A stretch of DNA of 64,000 bases from Podocnemis expansa (Eukaryota; Chordata; Testudines; Podocnemididae). Shown here piece after piece: positions 12,089-23,524 of the stretch. Position 1 is the stretch's first letter; the number at the start of each line of letters is the position of its first letter. A program made the position numbers and the translations under genes. The stretch lies in assembly GCA_007922195.1 (NCBI GenBank), contig ML681998.1:21107395-21171394 (forward strand), written 5' to 3'. Below the pieces are notes generated by a model. That model had not been told where the DNA came from, searched no databases, and saw only the letters and a program-made list of their open reading frames with translations.

Positions 12089-12198
12089 CATGTAGTGGCT
12101 AGCATATCTGCTTTACAGGCAGAAGGTCCTGGGTTCAAACTCCAGGGGGTTGGACTCAATGATCTTATAAGGTCCTTTCCAACCCTATGATTCTGTTC
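12089..12198 (+). mobile_element. tRNA-Val-like SINE with CR1 3' tail
   Basis: The head reads GTAGTGGCTAGCATATCTGC, then a TTTACAG loop closed by TCTGC/GCAGA. This places a UAC (Val-type) anticodon in a tRNA-like arm. It is followed by a B-box-like GGTTCAAACTC at 12132-12142. The second half (TTGGACTCAATGATCTTATAAGG... to CCCTATGATTCTG) is a CR1 3' end, the same one that closes the CR1 at 44.8 kb. A tRNA head joined to a LINE 3' end is a standard SINE design, using the LINE enzymes in trans. It lacks an acceptor stem and is not a functional tRNA gene. Confidence 0.75.
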
Positions 12199-13419
12199 TA
12201 CTCTAATGTCCAGATGAAATGCTTATTGTGCTTAAAAATAACCTGTTACTGCCTTCTGCCACGCAGGCATTATGTTGCATATGCACACTCTTTTCTTGAG
12301 AACTTCCCAAGAATATTAACATTGCCTTGATCTAATAGTAATTTAGACTCTTGTAGTAATGTGAATTTTTACTTGCTTCTGGAGTTTCAATAAATAAAAG
12401 GCTTTGGATTTTCACCCTAGCAGTATATAGTCGATACATTATCACTGGACTACAGAGCATATTTTTCCTAAAAGATTAATTGATAGGCCATCCAAAGTTT
12501 TATAGTGTTTGTACTGTTAGATAAAAGATGTATTTTTTTTTTCTTGGATTTTTATATTTAATGTTTTTGTAATTCTACTTTGGTCACTTCAGATTGATTG
12601 ATTTTTTTTTTTCATCTTCTATATAATTTTTTGTATTCTTACAAGATTCACAGAGAACAAAAGGGTGAAATTTATAGGACACAAGGGAATGATGGGTTCA
12701 TTTGTTACTGCCACTCTTTTGAAGAAGGCTTATACAGATTCCAGCTGTGAACATGATACTTTTTGTCTGTCCACTCACATCCCAGTAAATGTTTGAATAA
12801 CACTGGGATTCCTGATGCTCCTTGACATGTTTTCACCTAAAGAAAATTGCATGCTATACTACATACATTTTTTAAGCAACCTAGGGTCTCTCTTCACAGT
12901 TCTTCTGTTACCATTCATGCTGCAGTTATAATTTAATGTATTGTCCTACATATAAACGTAACATTTTTTCTCCTAATGGATCCCAAAATGCTTTATAAAA
13001 CACACAAGCTTTTGCAAAGGACTCGTTTTATCCACTACTCAAATGGTGCTTGTAGTATGAAATGTAGCAACAGCAGTAGACAAAAGAGAGGGAGTGAAAT
13101 GAAACTGCCAGGAAAATTTTGTTAGGCTGAATGTAGCTACACAAACTGGAGTTTGGCCAAGACACGTGCGCTAATAATGCTCTTATAAAAAGTGCCAGAA
13201 GACTTTTAATGACCAGAAATGGTTTTACATATTATCCAAACAAATGCAACACATATATCAGTAGAGTGTCCCTTCACACCAACCTAAAGCATGAGCTCGG
13301 TATGGACTCATGAGGAAGAGGGATACCTGCTGAATCACCAGCTTCACTTCCTCAAGTACTTTGTATTTTCCTGAAAGGTCTCCCATCCAACCTGGCAGCT
13401 TTCTTTAACAGAGTAACTT
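12199..13419. other. Unannotated intron sequence
   Basis: No gene. Short T-rich runs lie at 12530-12610. Nothing else was recognised. Confidence 0.55.
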
Positions 13420-14445
13420 GTCTTGTGGATGTGGGGGCAAGTGGTAGATGTGGTATAGCTTTGATTTTAGAAAGACTTTTGGTACTGTTTTTCATGATCT
13501 TCTCACAAACTTGGGAGATAAAACCTAGATGGAAATACTATAAGGTAGCTGCATAACTGGTAAAAAATGTTGTCAGAGAGTAGTTATCAGTGGTTTGCAG
13601 GCAAGCTGGAAGGGTACATTGAGTGGAGTTTCAGAGTGATTGTTCTAGGTTCAGTTCTGTTTAATTTCTTCTTCACTGATTTAGATGACAGCATGGAAAG
13701 TGTACTTACAAAGTTTACAGATGATACCATGCTTGGAGGGGTTGGAAGATGATAAAGGGCAAATGCAAAGTACTCCCATAAGGAAGAAACATTCATTTGC
13801 ACATATAAAATGGGAGAGAATGGGGGGGGGGGTTTCATAGTGGATCACAAGCTAAACAGGAGTCAATAGTGTTAACAGTTTCAAAAAGAGCAAACATCAT
13901 TTTGAGATGTATTAGAAGGAATGTTGTAAGAAAGGCACACATACTGTGTCCAGTTCTTGGTGCCACATTTCAGGAAAGATGTGGACAGATGTGAGAAAAT
14001 CCAGAGAAGAGCAACAAAAATGATTACAGGTCTAGAAAGCGTGAGCTGTGAAGGAAGATTGAAAAATTGGGTTTGCAGTATGGAGAAGAGAAGAGTGAGG
14101 AGAGACATAAGTTTTCAAATGCATAAAAGACTGTTACAAAGAGAAGGGAGGAAATATTCTTCTGTTTGAAATCTGAGGATAGGAAAAGATGCAATGGGCT
14201 TAAATTGCAGTAAAGGCAGTTTAAATTGGATTTTAGGAAAAAACTTCCGAACTGTCAGAGTGGTTAAACACTGGAATAAACTGCCTAGGAAGGTTGTGAA
14301 ACCTCCATCACTTGAGCTTTTTAACAGCAGGTTAGACAAATAGTCAGAGATGGTCTTGATAATACTTAGTTCTACCCTGAGTGCAGGGGAGCGGACTAGA
14401 AGACTTCTCAGGTTCCTTTCAGTCCTTCAGTTCTGTGATTTGGTT
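13420..14445 (+). mobile_element. Old CR1 LINE, sense, RT C-terminal half to 3' end
   Basis: The frames 13567-13752 and 13957-14169 carry decayed CR1 reverse transcriptase. First comes GSVLFNFFFTDLDD and TKFTDDTMLGG (the FADD catalytic box, here FTDD). Then comes DVDRCEKIQRRATKMITGLE, the conserved QRRA.KMI.GLE block of CR1 ORF2. The 3' end (TCTCAGGTTCCTTTCAGTCC to TTCTGTGATTTG) is a CR1 tail. Frameshifts and internal deletions, notably between 13750 and 13930, make it a fossil. Confidence 0.85.
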
Positions 14446-17396
14446 TTTAGATCCAATTCCTAGTTGGTGGTGTGTGGGGGGGGGGGCCCTTTTTTTTTTT
14501 TTTTAATTTGACCAGCAAGGAATTGTGAAGAATTTTCATTGCTCAGAGACAAATGCCACACAATATGAATATACTGGTAATATTTACAAGGGGTGACTCT
14601 CCTGCCTGCTGTGCTCTACAGTGGTAGTGATGAGTGAAAGAAGGGATCGGGGGGGGGTAGAGAAAAGGCAAGCCGGTGTGCAAAAACACCAGGTCTTGAT
14701 GAAAGAAGGCCTTCAATTTGTAGGAGCAGAATCACAGCTGATAAGAAGAGATGCTGCTTTGCTTCTGCTGGAACACCAGTTTAACCATTAACTGTACACC
14801 CCTCTTGGATGAACTGTCACTTGCAGTTGGAAAATGCCTGACTATTTAAAACAGCATAAGCTCATATGATATAATGGGAGGCCCTTAGCTGCTGCTAGAG
14901 CACCAGTCAAACCAGTGACATCCAGTTAGCTGACTTCATTTAATTCCAGTTGGAAAGTTATCTGCTGTTGCTAGCAGCGAAATCCTCACTGATAAGTGAA
15001 GAGGCTCATCTGCTGGTAGCAGAGCCCCCAGTTTATCAGCCTCTGACCAGCTCATAAATCAGACTAGTGTCTGTTTTTATTTTGTTTTATCAAAATTTAT
15101 TTCTATCATTGTAACAGTTAATACTTTAATAAGGGAACTTAACTGGGCACATTAGGAAGTTAGTTAGACATTTTGCAGGCGCTTTCTCCCTTGTCACTGA
15201 CAAGGTAAGGTAATCCTATACACAGGCTGCTATTGTGAGATGAGAAACTGGCCTCCTTCACTGCCAGAGACCAGATGCACCTCTCTCTATCCTAATCTGT
15301 AAACGACTTAAAGGAGCCTTATCTCGGGGCTCTTCTGCTTCATTTCATGCTTGATTTACTTTAATTTGTCTGATAGGGCACAAGGATTTGGAGGCGGCCC
15401 ATCTTTCTGCGGAAAATGTTCAGATTTTTTTTTCCTTGGCATTGTTGTGTTGGGGTTTTTGACTTTCTTTCTTTTTCTTTTTTTTCTTTTCTTTTTTTTT
15501 TTTTAATGTGGAAGAAATCTTGCTCCAGTGCAGCAAGCTGCTTGAGTGTTTAGATTTAAGCTACCCCAGCAGAAAAGAGTTTGTGAAGTGGTATGATTGT
15601 GTGATGGGCCACATTTACATTGAAATCACATTATATGATATATCAGGACTCCTGAAGGGAGCAGTGCAGTGGAGCGCTTGTGCCCACAAGATACTTTCAA
15701 AGGGCTATATATAGTGGCAACAATTGATACGAGATTTTACAGAAGACTTTATAAATATGTAAATGGATGTTATCTGATTGGGTTCTTTGGCTACACATCT
15801 GTACCTCAAAGGAAGTGGAGCTGTGAGAACTACCAGGAAAACAGTAGTTTGCATTCTAAGTGAGTCTGAGAAATAGAAATGTCTCACAGGTTGACAGCAG
15901 GTCAGGGTGGAGGTGCTTTGCATACTTTGGAGGTAAGCCTCTTTGATGTGAAAGAGATCTCTTACTTCCACCAGAAAGAGAGAATTACCACTAACAATTT
16001 TCATTTGTTTTATAACATGGCTTAGATCAGTAGCCATTGACCTTTAGCATTCCTTGTTATTTCTTTAAATTGCTTATGTGATATGGCACTGGGTGGAATT
16101 GCCTTTACGTTTTTTGCATTTTAAAAAATGTACTTTCACTGACCCAAGGGAGAGAAAATAAAGTCTTTGGTACATTGATCCCTTGATTAGTTATTTCCTA
16201 AATGAAAATGGAAATACTATTAAAGCAGTAATAATGTTACATCTTAATAGTTGAGGAGTCAATAAATGGCTCCCATGTGCTTCATTAAAGTTCTTAATGA
16301 AGCCATTTTTGATAGCTGAACTTTACATTATCTCTGCTTTACCCAGAGACTTTTAGGGGAAAGGAGGCAGTAATTTGATGTAAAATGGTTTTCTTTTTCA
16401 CTCTAACTACATTAATTATCAAAATTATGTGTATAATATCTGTATTATAGAGTTCTGCATAGACCATCAAACATGAGGATGGGATGTTGTAAGCATGTAC
16501 ATATAGATTTTAATTTTTTGTTTTATAAGATTTTGCACAGGCATTTTTTAAACATGTGGGGTATATGTTATTTTATATGTTACTTTATAACTACTGATGT
16601 ATAAAATATAATACTTTTTGCAAGCACAATCTTTTCTACATTGACATTGGCAAGGTATTCTAAGTGTAGCTGCACAGTCCCCACTGTGGCAACTTTGCTG
16701 GGCACCTGACCTTTTCTCTATATTTTCATTCTGGGCAGTTCATATGCTTATTTCATTCTTCCCTCCTCCCTATGCTCCAGTAGCAGCTATGATTGAAGCC
16801 CTTATCCTTTGACAAGGAGCACTGATAACCTCTGCAGAGACCACAACACTTCTTTATGGCCAGTTGCTGCGGAGTGTGAATAGATGATGCACTCTTCTCT
16901 TTCTTTCCACATACTCTTTCCTACCCACTGGGATGGGTGTGTCCCCTGTGTGAAAGTCCTTACTCAGTATGTCTGAGTCAGGAGTTTTGAAACTGGAACA
17001 CTGCTGTTGATTCTAGATCAAGTTGCTAGCATGGAGAAGTGTAGTTGTATCTTTAGGCTTTTGGGGCAAGATCATAATTCATTGTGAGATAACTTACAAC
17101 CATTTACTGCAAAGTACAAAAGCCAGTGGATTAAATCTTCACCTTAAACCTTTTCATTCTAAGATCAACACAAAACCCACAAAACTCTTTGAACCTAATT
17201 TCCAAAAGTGGATGCATAAAAATGGATGGTGCTGGAACTGAAAAATCGAGGATGTAGAAAAGTTGGGTTTTCTTCTTGACTCTGCTTTGGGATTCCTCTA
17301 TGACCTTGGGCAATTCACTAATGGTAAAATATTTCAATGCCACCTCTAATAATTGAATAAGAAATGCCTCATTTTAGTACCTATTATAGATAACCT
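14446..17396. other. Mostly unannotated intron sequence
   Basis: No gene or recognised mobile element. Low-complexity tracts include a G-run then T-run at 14470-14505, a G-run at 14649-14656 and a TTTC/T tract at 15461-15505. Confidence 0.55.
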
Positions 17397-17490
17397 GGGC
17401 ATGATTTTCACAAGGGCTGAGTTTCTGCTGCTATTATGAACTCCACTTGCATTTGTGGATGCTAAGCACTTTGAAAATCACGTCCCAAAA
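17397..17490. repeat. Old palindromic repeat fragment
   Basis: GGGCATGATTTTCACAAGGG at one end is mirrored by CACTTTGAAAATCACGTCC at the other. This looks like a decayed inverted-repeat family of the type (GCCTGATTTTCA...GAAAATCAGGC) that also appears at 46343-46432. Confidence 0.45.
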
Positions 17491-18419
17491 CCTAAGTCTA
17501 AAACTGTGTTGCCAAAACTGAGAAACTTTTGAAATTTGGACCACAGTTATTGTTCTGTTTTTATTAAATGCAACATAAGGGTTATAGTTCCATACTTTTA
17601 AAGACTTTCTTCAGTCCTCTGTTTCTACAGTACTTTGAAGACCTCCGATAGAAGGTACTGTACAATTGTAAATTATTATTTATTAAATTAGGTATATAAT
17701 GTTAGCATGTGTGCATACAGATTGATAGTTAGATAAATGCCTACATGTGCTTATGCATGCAGTAATGTGGGATTTATGTAATTTAAATGTCTTTTAACAA
17801 TTGAGTTCCACTGCACAAGTTGTTTTCTGTCATATGTTTTTACTGCACAAATTTAATATAGTACAAAAAGGAGACTTAGTTTCTGTTTCTGTTTTCAAAA
17901 GACAGTTTATTTTTTAATCCACAAATAACAATTCAGAAAGAAGTAAACAAAACTTGAAAAGACGTAAATTCGATATACACATGAAGAAGAGACTTTGGTA
18001 AATATTTCAAAAAGGCACATTCATGATACAAGAGATAATGCTAACAACTGAGGAAATAGTTATGGTGCTGTTTTTACTCATCATCTATTTAAAAAAAGAA
18101 TATTGTGGGACTTCACAACAACCCAATACAAATTAAATATTATGTTTCTGAGATTTTATAGTAATACTTTGCACTACTATGGAATTTTTAATCCAATAAT
18201 TTTAATCTCAAAGCACTTAATTTATTGAGGGCCACATCATGTTTTGCCTTTGTATGAGTGTGCAAAGGAAGAAGTTGGGAAGAATCTTATGCATAGAGCA
18301 CACCCTGAAACTGGCATGGTTGTGGTACAGCTCCACAATGGCACCAGGCTGTGACTATGGGTACACATAATTTACCACTAATTAATTCAATTTCCTGTCC
18401 ATTTTGTGAGACAAGCATT

Positions 18420-18560
18420 ATTAAGTGCCACACGACTCCAAGCATTATTAATCCTATTTTGCAAATGGAAGAAGTGATGTACTGATATGTTAAGTGTCTT
18501 GCCCAAGGCTGTAGTCACCAGATTGCAGTTTATAGCTAGTTCAGAAAGGGAGTTCTGCTT
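18420..18560 (-). repeat. MIR-like SINE, antisense
   Basis: TATTTTGCAAATGGAAGAAG, then TTAAGTGTCTTGCCCAAGGC, followed by TCACCAGATTGCAGTTTATAGC, is the antisense of the MIR-type core SINE. The family is shared by amniotes, and this copy is diverged. Confidence 0.65.
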
Positions 18561-18685
18561 CTATAGAGCATTGTTTAAAGATAGAGACCTAAAGAACAAT
18601 TAAAAGCTATTCCTATTTGATGGTGATATTGGGGAAAAAAAACAAGGAGTCATGCGGCACTTTAAGATTAACAGATTTATTTTTC

Positions 18686-18726
18686 GCATGAGCTTTCGTG
18701 GGAGAAAATCCCACTTCTTCAGATGC
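18686..18726 (-). ncRNA. Hammerhead-ribozyme-like motif, intact core (PLE copy 1)
   Basis: On the minus strand the 41 nt divide as follows: GCAU (stem I); CUGAAGA (core box, fits CUGANGA); one extra A; GUGGGA-UUUUC-UCCCAC (stem II, 6 bp); GAAA (core); GCUC; AUGC (stem I). Stem I is a perfect 4-bp pair. Stem III is missing as a hairpin. The self-complementary AGCU made by GAAA plus GCU could form stem III between two copies. The extra A after CUGANGA is non-canonical. Cleavage after GCUC is an inference; activity is untested. Confidence 0.65.
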
Positions 18727-18857
18727 TTCGAAGATGGGTGAACTTACAGAATGGATGAAAATAAATGCAAGGGGGTATAAAACATAAGATCAGGTCATAC
18801 AGTAACAGCAAATCAGAGCAGTTGTTAGGTTCAAACCATGGGAAGCCTGAAGTCAAA

Positions 18858-19750
18858 TTACCTGTTGTAATGGGAAAAGAACCCACGGTCTTGATTAATT
18901 CCTGCTTTCACAGAATTTAGCTTGCATGTTAATTCGAGTTCAGCTGTTTCTCTTTGAAGTCTTGATGTCCCAGCCACATCTCTGATGACAGTCGTTAACA
19001 AATCATTCATCGAGTGATTAGAAAGATGGAAGTGCTCAGCAACTGGTTTCTTTGTTCTGTGATTTCTGATATCAGCTCTGTGTTCATTCATCCTTTTGCC
19101 TAGCGATTGTCCTGTTTGTCCAGTGTATAAGGTGTTGTTGGGGCATTTCTTGCACATGATGGCATAGACCACATTCATAGATGAGCAGGTAAATGAGCCT
19201 TTGATGGAGTAGCAGGCTTGATTAGGAGCTATGATGGTGTCTGTTGTGTAGATATGTGTGCAGACTTGGCAGCGTGGTTTATAGCAGGGGTGTATGCCTG
19301 CTTCAATGCTTCTGTAGGTAGATCTGTAGTTGCTGGTGAGTTTTGAGATTTGGTGGTTGTCTGTAAGCAAGGCGAGGTCTGTCTCCCAATTCTTGAGAGA
19401 GAGAGAGAGAGAGAGAGGGATCATCTTTTAGAATAGGCTGTAGGTCCTTAATGATCTGTTGCAGAGGCCTGACTTGGGGATTGTATGTGATGACTAGTGG
19501 TGTTCTGTTGTTTTCTTTCTTGGGCCTCTCCTGTAGTAGATGACTTCGGGGAACCCGTCTAGCTCTGTCAATTTGTTTTCTTACTTCCCCAGGTGGGTAC
19601 TGTAGTTTCAAGAATGCTTGATGGAGATCCTCAAGATGTCTGTCCCTGTCTGAGGGATCAGAGCAGATGCGGTTATATCTTAGGGCTTGGCTGTAGACAA
19701 TGGATCGTGTGGTGTGTTCAGGATGGAAGCTCGAAGGATGTAGGTAATTA
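18858..19750 (-). pseudogene. PLE copy 1 linker and GIY-YIG endonuclease remnant
   Basis: The linker frame (19821-19303) contains ALRYNRICSDPSDRDRHLED. A (GA)n tract at about 19395-19420 turns it into a run of Ser-Leu and shifts the frame. The last frame (19424-18858, 188 residues) has Cys at residues 47, 52, 55, 71 and 80, a possible Zn-binding cluster. The nuclease follows: VVYAIMCKKCPNNTLYTGQT (Y87 and Y100-TG stand for the GIY and YIG boxes), then GKRMNEHRADIRNH with R111, and VAEHFHLSNHS with E130. It ends FFSHYNR*. The Cys-rich segment plus nuclease fits the GIY-YIG-bearing PLE type. Confidence 0.85.
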
Positions 19751-20620
19751 TTACCGATCAGTAGGTTTTCGGTACAGGGTGGTGGTGATGTGTCTATCCC
19801 TGATTTGTACTGTAGTGTCAAGAAAGTGGATCTCCTGTGTGGAGTGTTCCAGGCTCAGTTTGATGGTGGAGTGGAAATTGTTGAAATCTCTGTGAAAATC
19901 TTCAAGAGCATCCTTGCCATCTGTCCAGACGATGAAGATGTCATCAATGTAGTGTAGGTAAAGAAGAGGTGTTTTGGCATGAGACTTGAGGAAATGTTGT
20001 TCTAAGTCACCCATAAAGATGTTGGCATATTGTGGGGCCATGTGGGTGCCCATAGCAGTGCCACTGATTTGGAGACATAAATGATCTTCAAATCCTAAAG
20101 TGGTTGTGGGTGAGCACAAAGTCACACAGTTCAGTCACAAGCTGTGCTGTGGCATCATCTGGGGTGGTTCTTCTAATAGCTTGTAACCCATCCTTGTGTG
20201 GGATGTTGGTATAAAGAGCTTCTACATCCATAGTGGCTAGAATGGTGTTTTCAGGAAGTTCTCTAATGGACTGTATTTTCCTCAGGAGGTCCGTGGTGTC
20301 TTGAAGATAGCTGGGGATGTTGATAACATAAGGTCTGAGGAGGGAGTCCACATAGCCAGATAGGCTGGCAGTAAGAGTGCCAATGCCTGAGATGATGGGG
20401 TGTCCAGGGTTTCCTTTTTCATGGATTTTAGGTAGTAGATAGAACATCCTTGGCTGTGGTTCTGGTGGTGTTTCAGTCTCTATGTGTTCCTGTGCTGTTT
20501 TAGGGAGTTTGTTGAGTAGGCATTGTAATTCCTTTTGGTATTCCTCAGTGGGGTCAGAGGAAAGTGGTCTGTAGAAGGTTGTGTTGAAGAGTTGTTTATA
20601 AGCCTCCTGATCATAATCTA
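19751..20620 (-). pseudogene. PLE copy 1 reverse transcriptase remnant
   Basis: The frame 20447-20088 has FYLLPKIHEKGNPGHPIISG and then ATMDVEALYTNIPH, which are PLE RT motifs (LPK.HK and the first catalytic-Asp block). A frameshift near 20100 moves to the frame 20125-19751. There SGTAMGTHMAPQYANIFM is followed by the catalytic YIDD at 19940-19951 and then LEHSTQEIHFLDTTVQ. The TAA at 20622-20624 cuts it from the upstream part. The catalytic residues survive but the gene is not translatable as a whole. The RT is related to telomerase-type RTs rather than to retroviral RTs. Confidence 0.88.
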
Positions 20621-20975
20621 ATTAATTCATGATAACAACTGCACCTCCTTTGTCAGCCTCCTTAATGATAATGTCAGAGTTGTTTCTGAGGCTGTGGATG
20701 GCATTGCGTTCTGCTGGGCTGAGGTTGTGATGTAAAGGATGTTGTTTGTCCACGATTTCAGCCTTGGCACAGTGGCGGAAACAATCAATGTAGAAGTCAA
20801 GTCTCTAGTTTCAACCTTCCGGAGGAGTCCATGAAGAATATTTCTTCTTGTAGTGTTTGGAGGAAGGTATCTGTGTGTCAGTGCATTGATCTGTGGTGTT
20901 ATGGAAATATTCTTTGAGTCTTAGATGGCGAAAGTGGGCCTCTAGGTCACCGCATGTGATATTGAAAACATTCTT

Positions 20976-21776
20976 ATTTTAAGGGTAATAGTTAAGTCTG
21001 ATCCAAAGCCCACTGAAGTGGATGAAAAGACTCCAGTTAAATTTGGTGTGCTTTGGTTCCTACCCTTCATTGTGGCCTAATTTCAGTAGGTTTTAGGAAA
21101 GAATATTGTTGTCCTATTCATTTTGATTGAAACCTAGTTTATTCAGATGAACTTATCACAAGAAAAAGAAGAGCAGCATTTCTGGCTAACACGAAAATTT
21201 ACAGGAGTCAATTAGGCAAAAGGGTTTTAGACGGTGAATGAAAAATTTCCAGAAGTGGAAATAATTTTCCATTCCAGATGATTTTCAGAGTCCTTTCTGT
21301 GAATCTGTTTCTTCCTTTACTTATATTTATGGTTCACTAAAATGTTCAGGTAGAGAAATACCTGCCTTCATAAATCATTTGCAGATAATAGTGGTTCAGA
21401 CACTCTCTGTCCAAATTGATAATGGGTATCTGATCCAAAAGAAATGTCTTGTTTCTTAAAGTTCTCTGTAGGATTTTGGAGGGTGAGGTTTAAAAATAAA
21501 GCCAGAGACGCAAAGCTTGCTTTCTTTCTTTCTTTTTCCCAATTTCATTAGTTCATATCACTTGAAGACGTGGGCAGCAATGCAAACCATACAGTGCCTG
21601 TAATTCTCTGACTCCTCAAATTACTTTCAGGAAATTTTAACTCAGATCCCTAGTAAACATGTTGACTTACAGTGCGGAGAAGTTTTGCCAAGCTAAGTGC
21701 TTGAACGTTTTGTGTACAGCAGAATACAATTGCATTCTCCCATTTTTGACAGTGTGGAGTTCTATTGCTGCATTGT
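20976..21776. other. Spacer between the two PLE copies
   Basis: 800 bp without a recognised gene. 20999-21050 (TGATCCAAAGCCCACTGAAG, then GACTCCAGTT) is a common old reptile/bird repeat wording. The rest looks unique. Confidence 0.5.
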
Positions 21777-22134
21777 TCCAAAGGGGCAGCCATGTTAGTC
21801 TAGTAAAGCAAAACAAGCAAGGAGTCTTGCGGCTCTTAAAGACTAACACATTTATTTATCACATGAGCTTTCGTGGGAGAAAAATCCCCCTTTGTCAGCT
21901 GCTTTGAAGAGGGGCAACTTACAGAATGGGATGAAAATGAATGCAGGGGAGTGTAAGACATGGGAGAGGGTCATACTGCAACAGCAGATCAGAGCATTTG
22001 TAAGGATTCAAACTGTAGGAAACAGTATATAGAGGAAGGGATGAAGTCAAATTACCTGTTTATAATGGGAAAAGAATCCACAGTCACAATTAAGTCCTGC
22101 TTTCACACAATCTAATTTGCCTATTAGTTCAATT

Positions 22135-22800
22135 TCAACTGTTTCTCTTTGAAGTCTTGATGTCCCATTGATTTTTCTTGTTGACCATCATTAATGGATC
22201 AGTAATGGAGTGATGAGGAAGATGGAAGTGCTCAGCAACTGTTTTTGTGTATGTGTTATGATTTCTGATGTCAGTTTTGTGCCCATTTATTCTTCTGCAT
22301 AGGGACTGTCCTGTTTGTCTAATGTATAAGGTGTGGGGGCATCTCCAGCACATGGTGGCATAAATCACGTTAGTGGATGAGCAGGTGAATGACCCTTTGA
22401 TGGAGTAGTTGGCTTGATTAGGTCCTATGATGGTGTCTTTAGTGCAGATATGTGGACAAAGTTGCCAGCGTGGTTTGTAGCACGGATATGTGCCTGCTTT
22501 AATGCTTCTGTTGTTAGGTCTGTAGATGCTGGTGAGTATCTGTTTAAGGCTTGGGGGTTGTCTGTAGCCGAGGAGAGTTCTGTCTCCCAAGGCTAGAGAG
22601 AGTGAGGGGTCATCCTTTAAAATAGGCTGTAGGTCCTTAATGATCCATTGTAGATGTCTGACTTGACGGTTGTGTGTAGTGACCAGTGGCGATCTATTGT
22701 TTTCTTTTTTGGGCCTTTCCTGTAGTAGTTGGCTGCAGGGTACCCATCTGGCTCTGTCAATCTGTTTCTTGACTTCCCCAGGTGGGTACTGTAATTTTAA
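22135..22800 (-). pseudogene. PLE copy 2 linker and GIY-YIG endonuclease remnant
   Basis: The frame 22590-22135 gives YKPRWQLCPHICTKDTIIGP, GSFTCSSTNVIYATMCWRCP, then HTLYIRQTGQSL, in which the YIG glycine is replaced by Arg, and AEHFHLPHHSITD. It lacks part of the Cys cluster (CQVC is QLC here). The linker between 22600 and 22925 is closed by stops. In the region matching the (GA)n of copy 1 this copy has only a short GAGAGAGTGAGG, so the long GA tract in copy 1 is a private expansion. Confidence 0.82.
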
Positions 22801-22928
22801 GAAAGCTTGATAGAGATCCTGAAGATGTCTGTCTCTGTCTGAGGGGTCAGAACAAATGCGGTTATATCTTAGGGCTTGGCTGTAGACAATGGATTGTGTG
22901 CTGTGTTTAGTTTGGAAGCTTGAAGGAT

Positions 22929-23514
22929 TTAGATAACTATACCGATCAGTAGGTTTTGGTACAGAATGGTGTTAATGTGTCTGTCCTTAATTTGTACTGT
23001 AGTGTCCAGAAAGTGGATCTCCTGTGTGGAGTGTTCCAGACTTAATTTGATTGTGGAGTGGAAATTGTTTAAATCTCTGTGGAAATCTTCAAGAGTATCC
23101 CTGCTGTGGGTCCAGATGATGAAGATGTCATCAGTGTAGTGTGAGTGGAGGAGAGGTGCTTTGGGATTAGATTTGAGGAAACGTTGCTCTAAGTCGCCCA
23201 TAAAAATATTGGCATTTTGTGGGGCGATGTGGGTACCCATAGAAGTGCCACTAACTTGGACTTGGAGGTATAAATTATCCTCAAATCTGAAATGGTTGTG
23301 GGTGAGCACAAACTCACAAAGTTCAGTCACAAGCTGTGGCATCATCTGGGGTGATTCTTCTCATGGCTTGTATTCCATCCTTGTGAGGGATGTTGGTGTA
23401 AAGAGCTGCTACATCCATAGTGGCCAGGATGGTGTTTTCAGGAAGCTCAACAATGGACTGGATTGTCTTGAGGAAACTTTTGTGGTATCTCGAAGCTAGG
23501 GATATTGATACCAT
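22929..23514 (-). pseudogene. PLE copy 2 reverse transcriptase remnant
   Basis: The frame 23514-23323 has ATMDVAALYTNIPHKDGIQA (the E of copy 1 is A here). The frame 23345-22929 has VSGTSMGTHIAPQNANIFMG and then HYTDDIFIIW, so the catalytic box is YTDD (23127-23138) in place of YIDD. Both aspartates remain. The RT N-terminus is absent because of 5' truncation. It is a pseudogene. Confidence 0.87.
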
Positions 23515-23524
23515 GATTCTCAGT

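Larger units (their letters stand above)
18636..20975 (-). mobile_element. Penelope-like element copy 1 (5'-truncated, broken)
   Basis: On the minus strand this 2.3-kb copy contains, in order: an N-terminal piece with CGDLEAHFRHLRLKEYFH; the block IIIKEADKGGAVVIMN; a PLE reverse transcriptase; a linker; a Cys-rich segment; a GIY-YIG endonuclease; a 3' UTR of about 140 nt; and the hammerhead-bearing terminal repeat. The end after that (TGCCGCATGACTCCTTGTTT) is shorter than in copy 2. The element moves by target-primed reverse transcription, using the GIY-YIG nuclease instead of an APE. There is an in-frame stop at 20622-20624 and several frameshifts. No second terminal repeat was found at its 5' side. 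Confidence 0.9.
21777..23516 (-). mobile_element. Penelope-like element copy 2 (5'-truncated inside RT)
   Basis: It has the same orientation and family as copy 1 but is older. It starts inside the RT at about 23516 and runs 1.74 kb through linker, nuclease and 3' UTR to the terminal repeat. That repeat is longer here than in copy 1: after the ACTCCTTGCTTGTTTTGCTT stretch it continues to GACTAACATGGCTGCCCCTT, at 21777-21800 on the + strand read inversely. The hammerhead region at 21861-21902 is damaged (CUGACAA instead of CUGANGA, altered stem I). Confidence 0.88.

Noticed and set aside
12089..12150. Possible tRNA-Val gene
   Set aside because: No acceptor stem is formed and a CR1 tail follows directly, so it is a SINE head.
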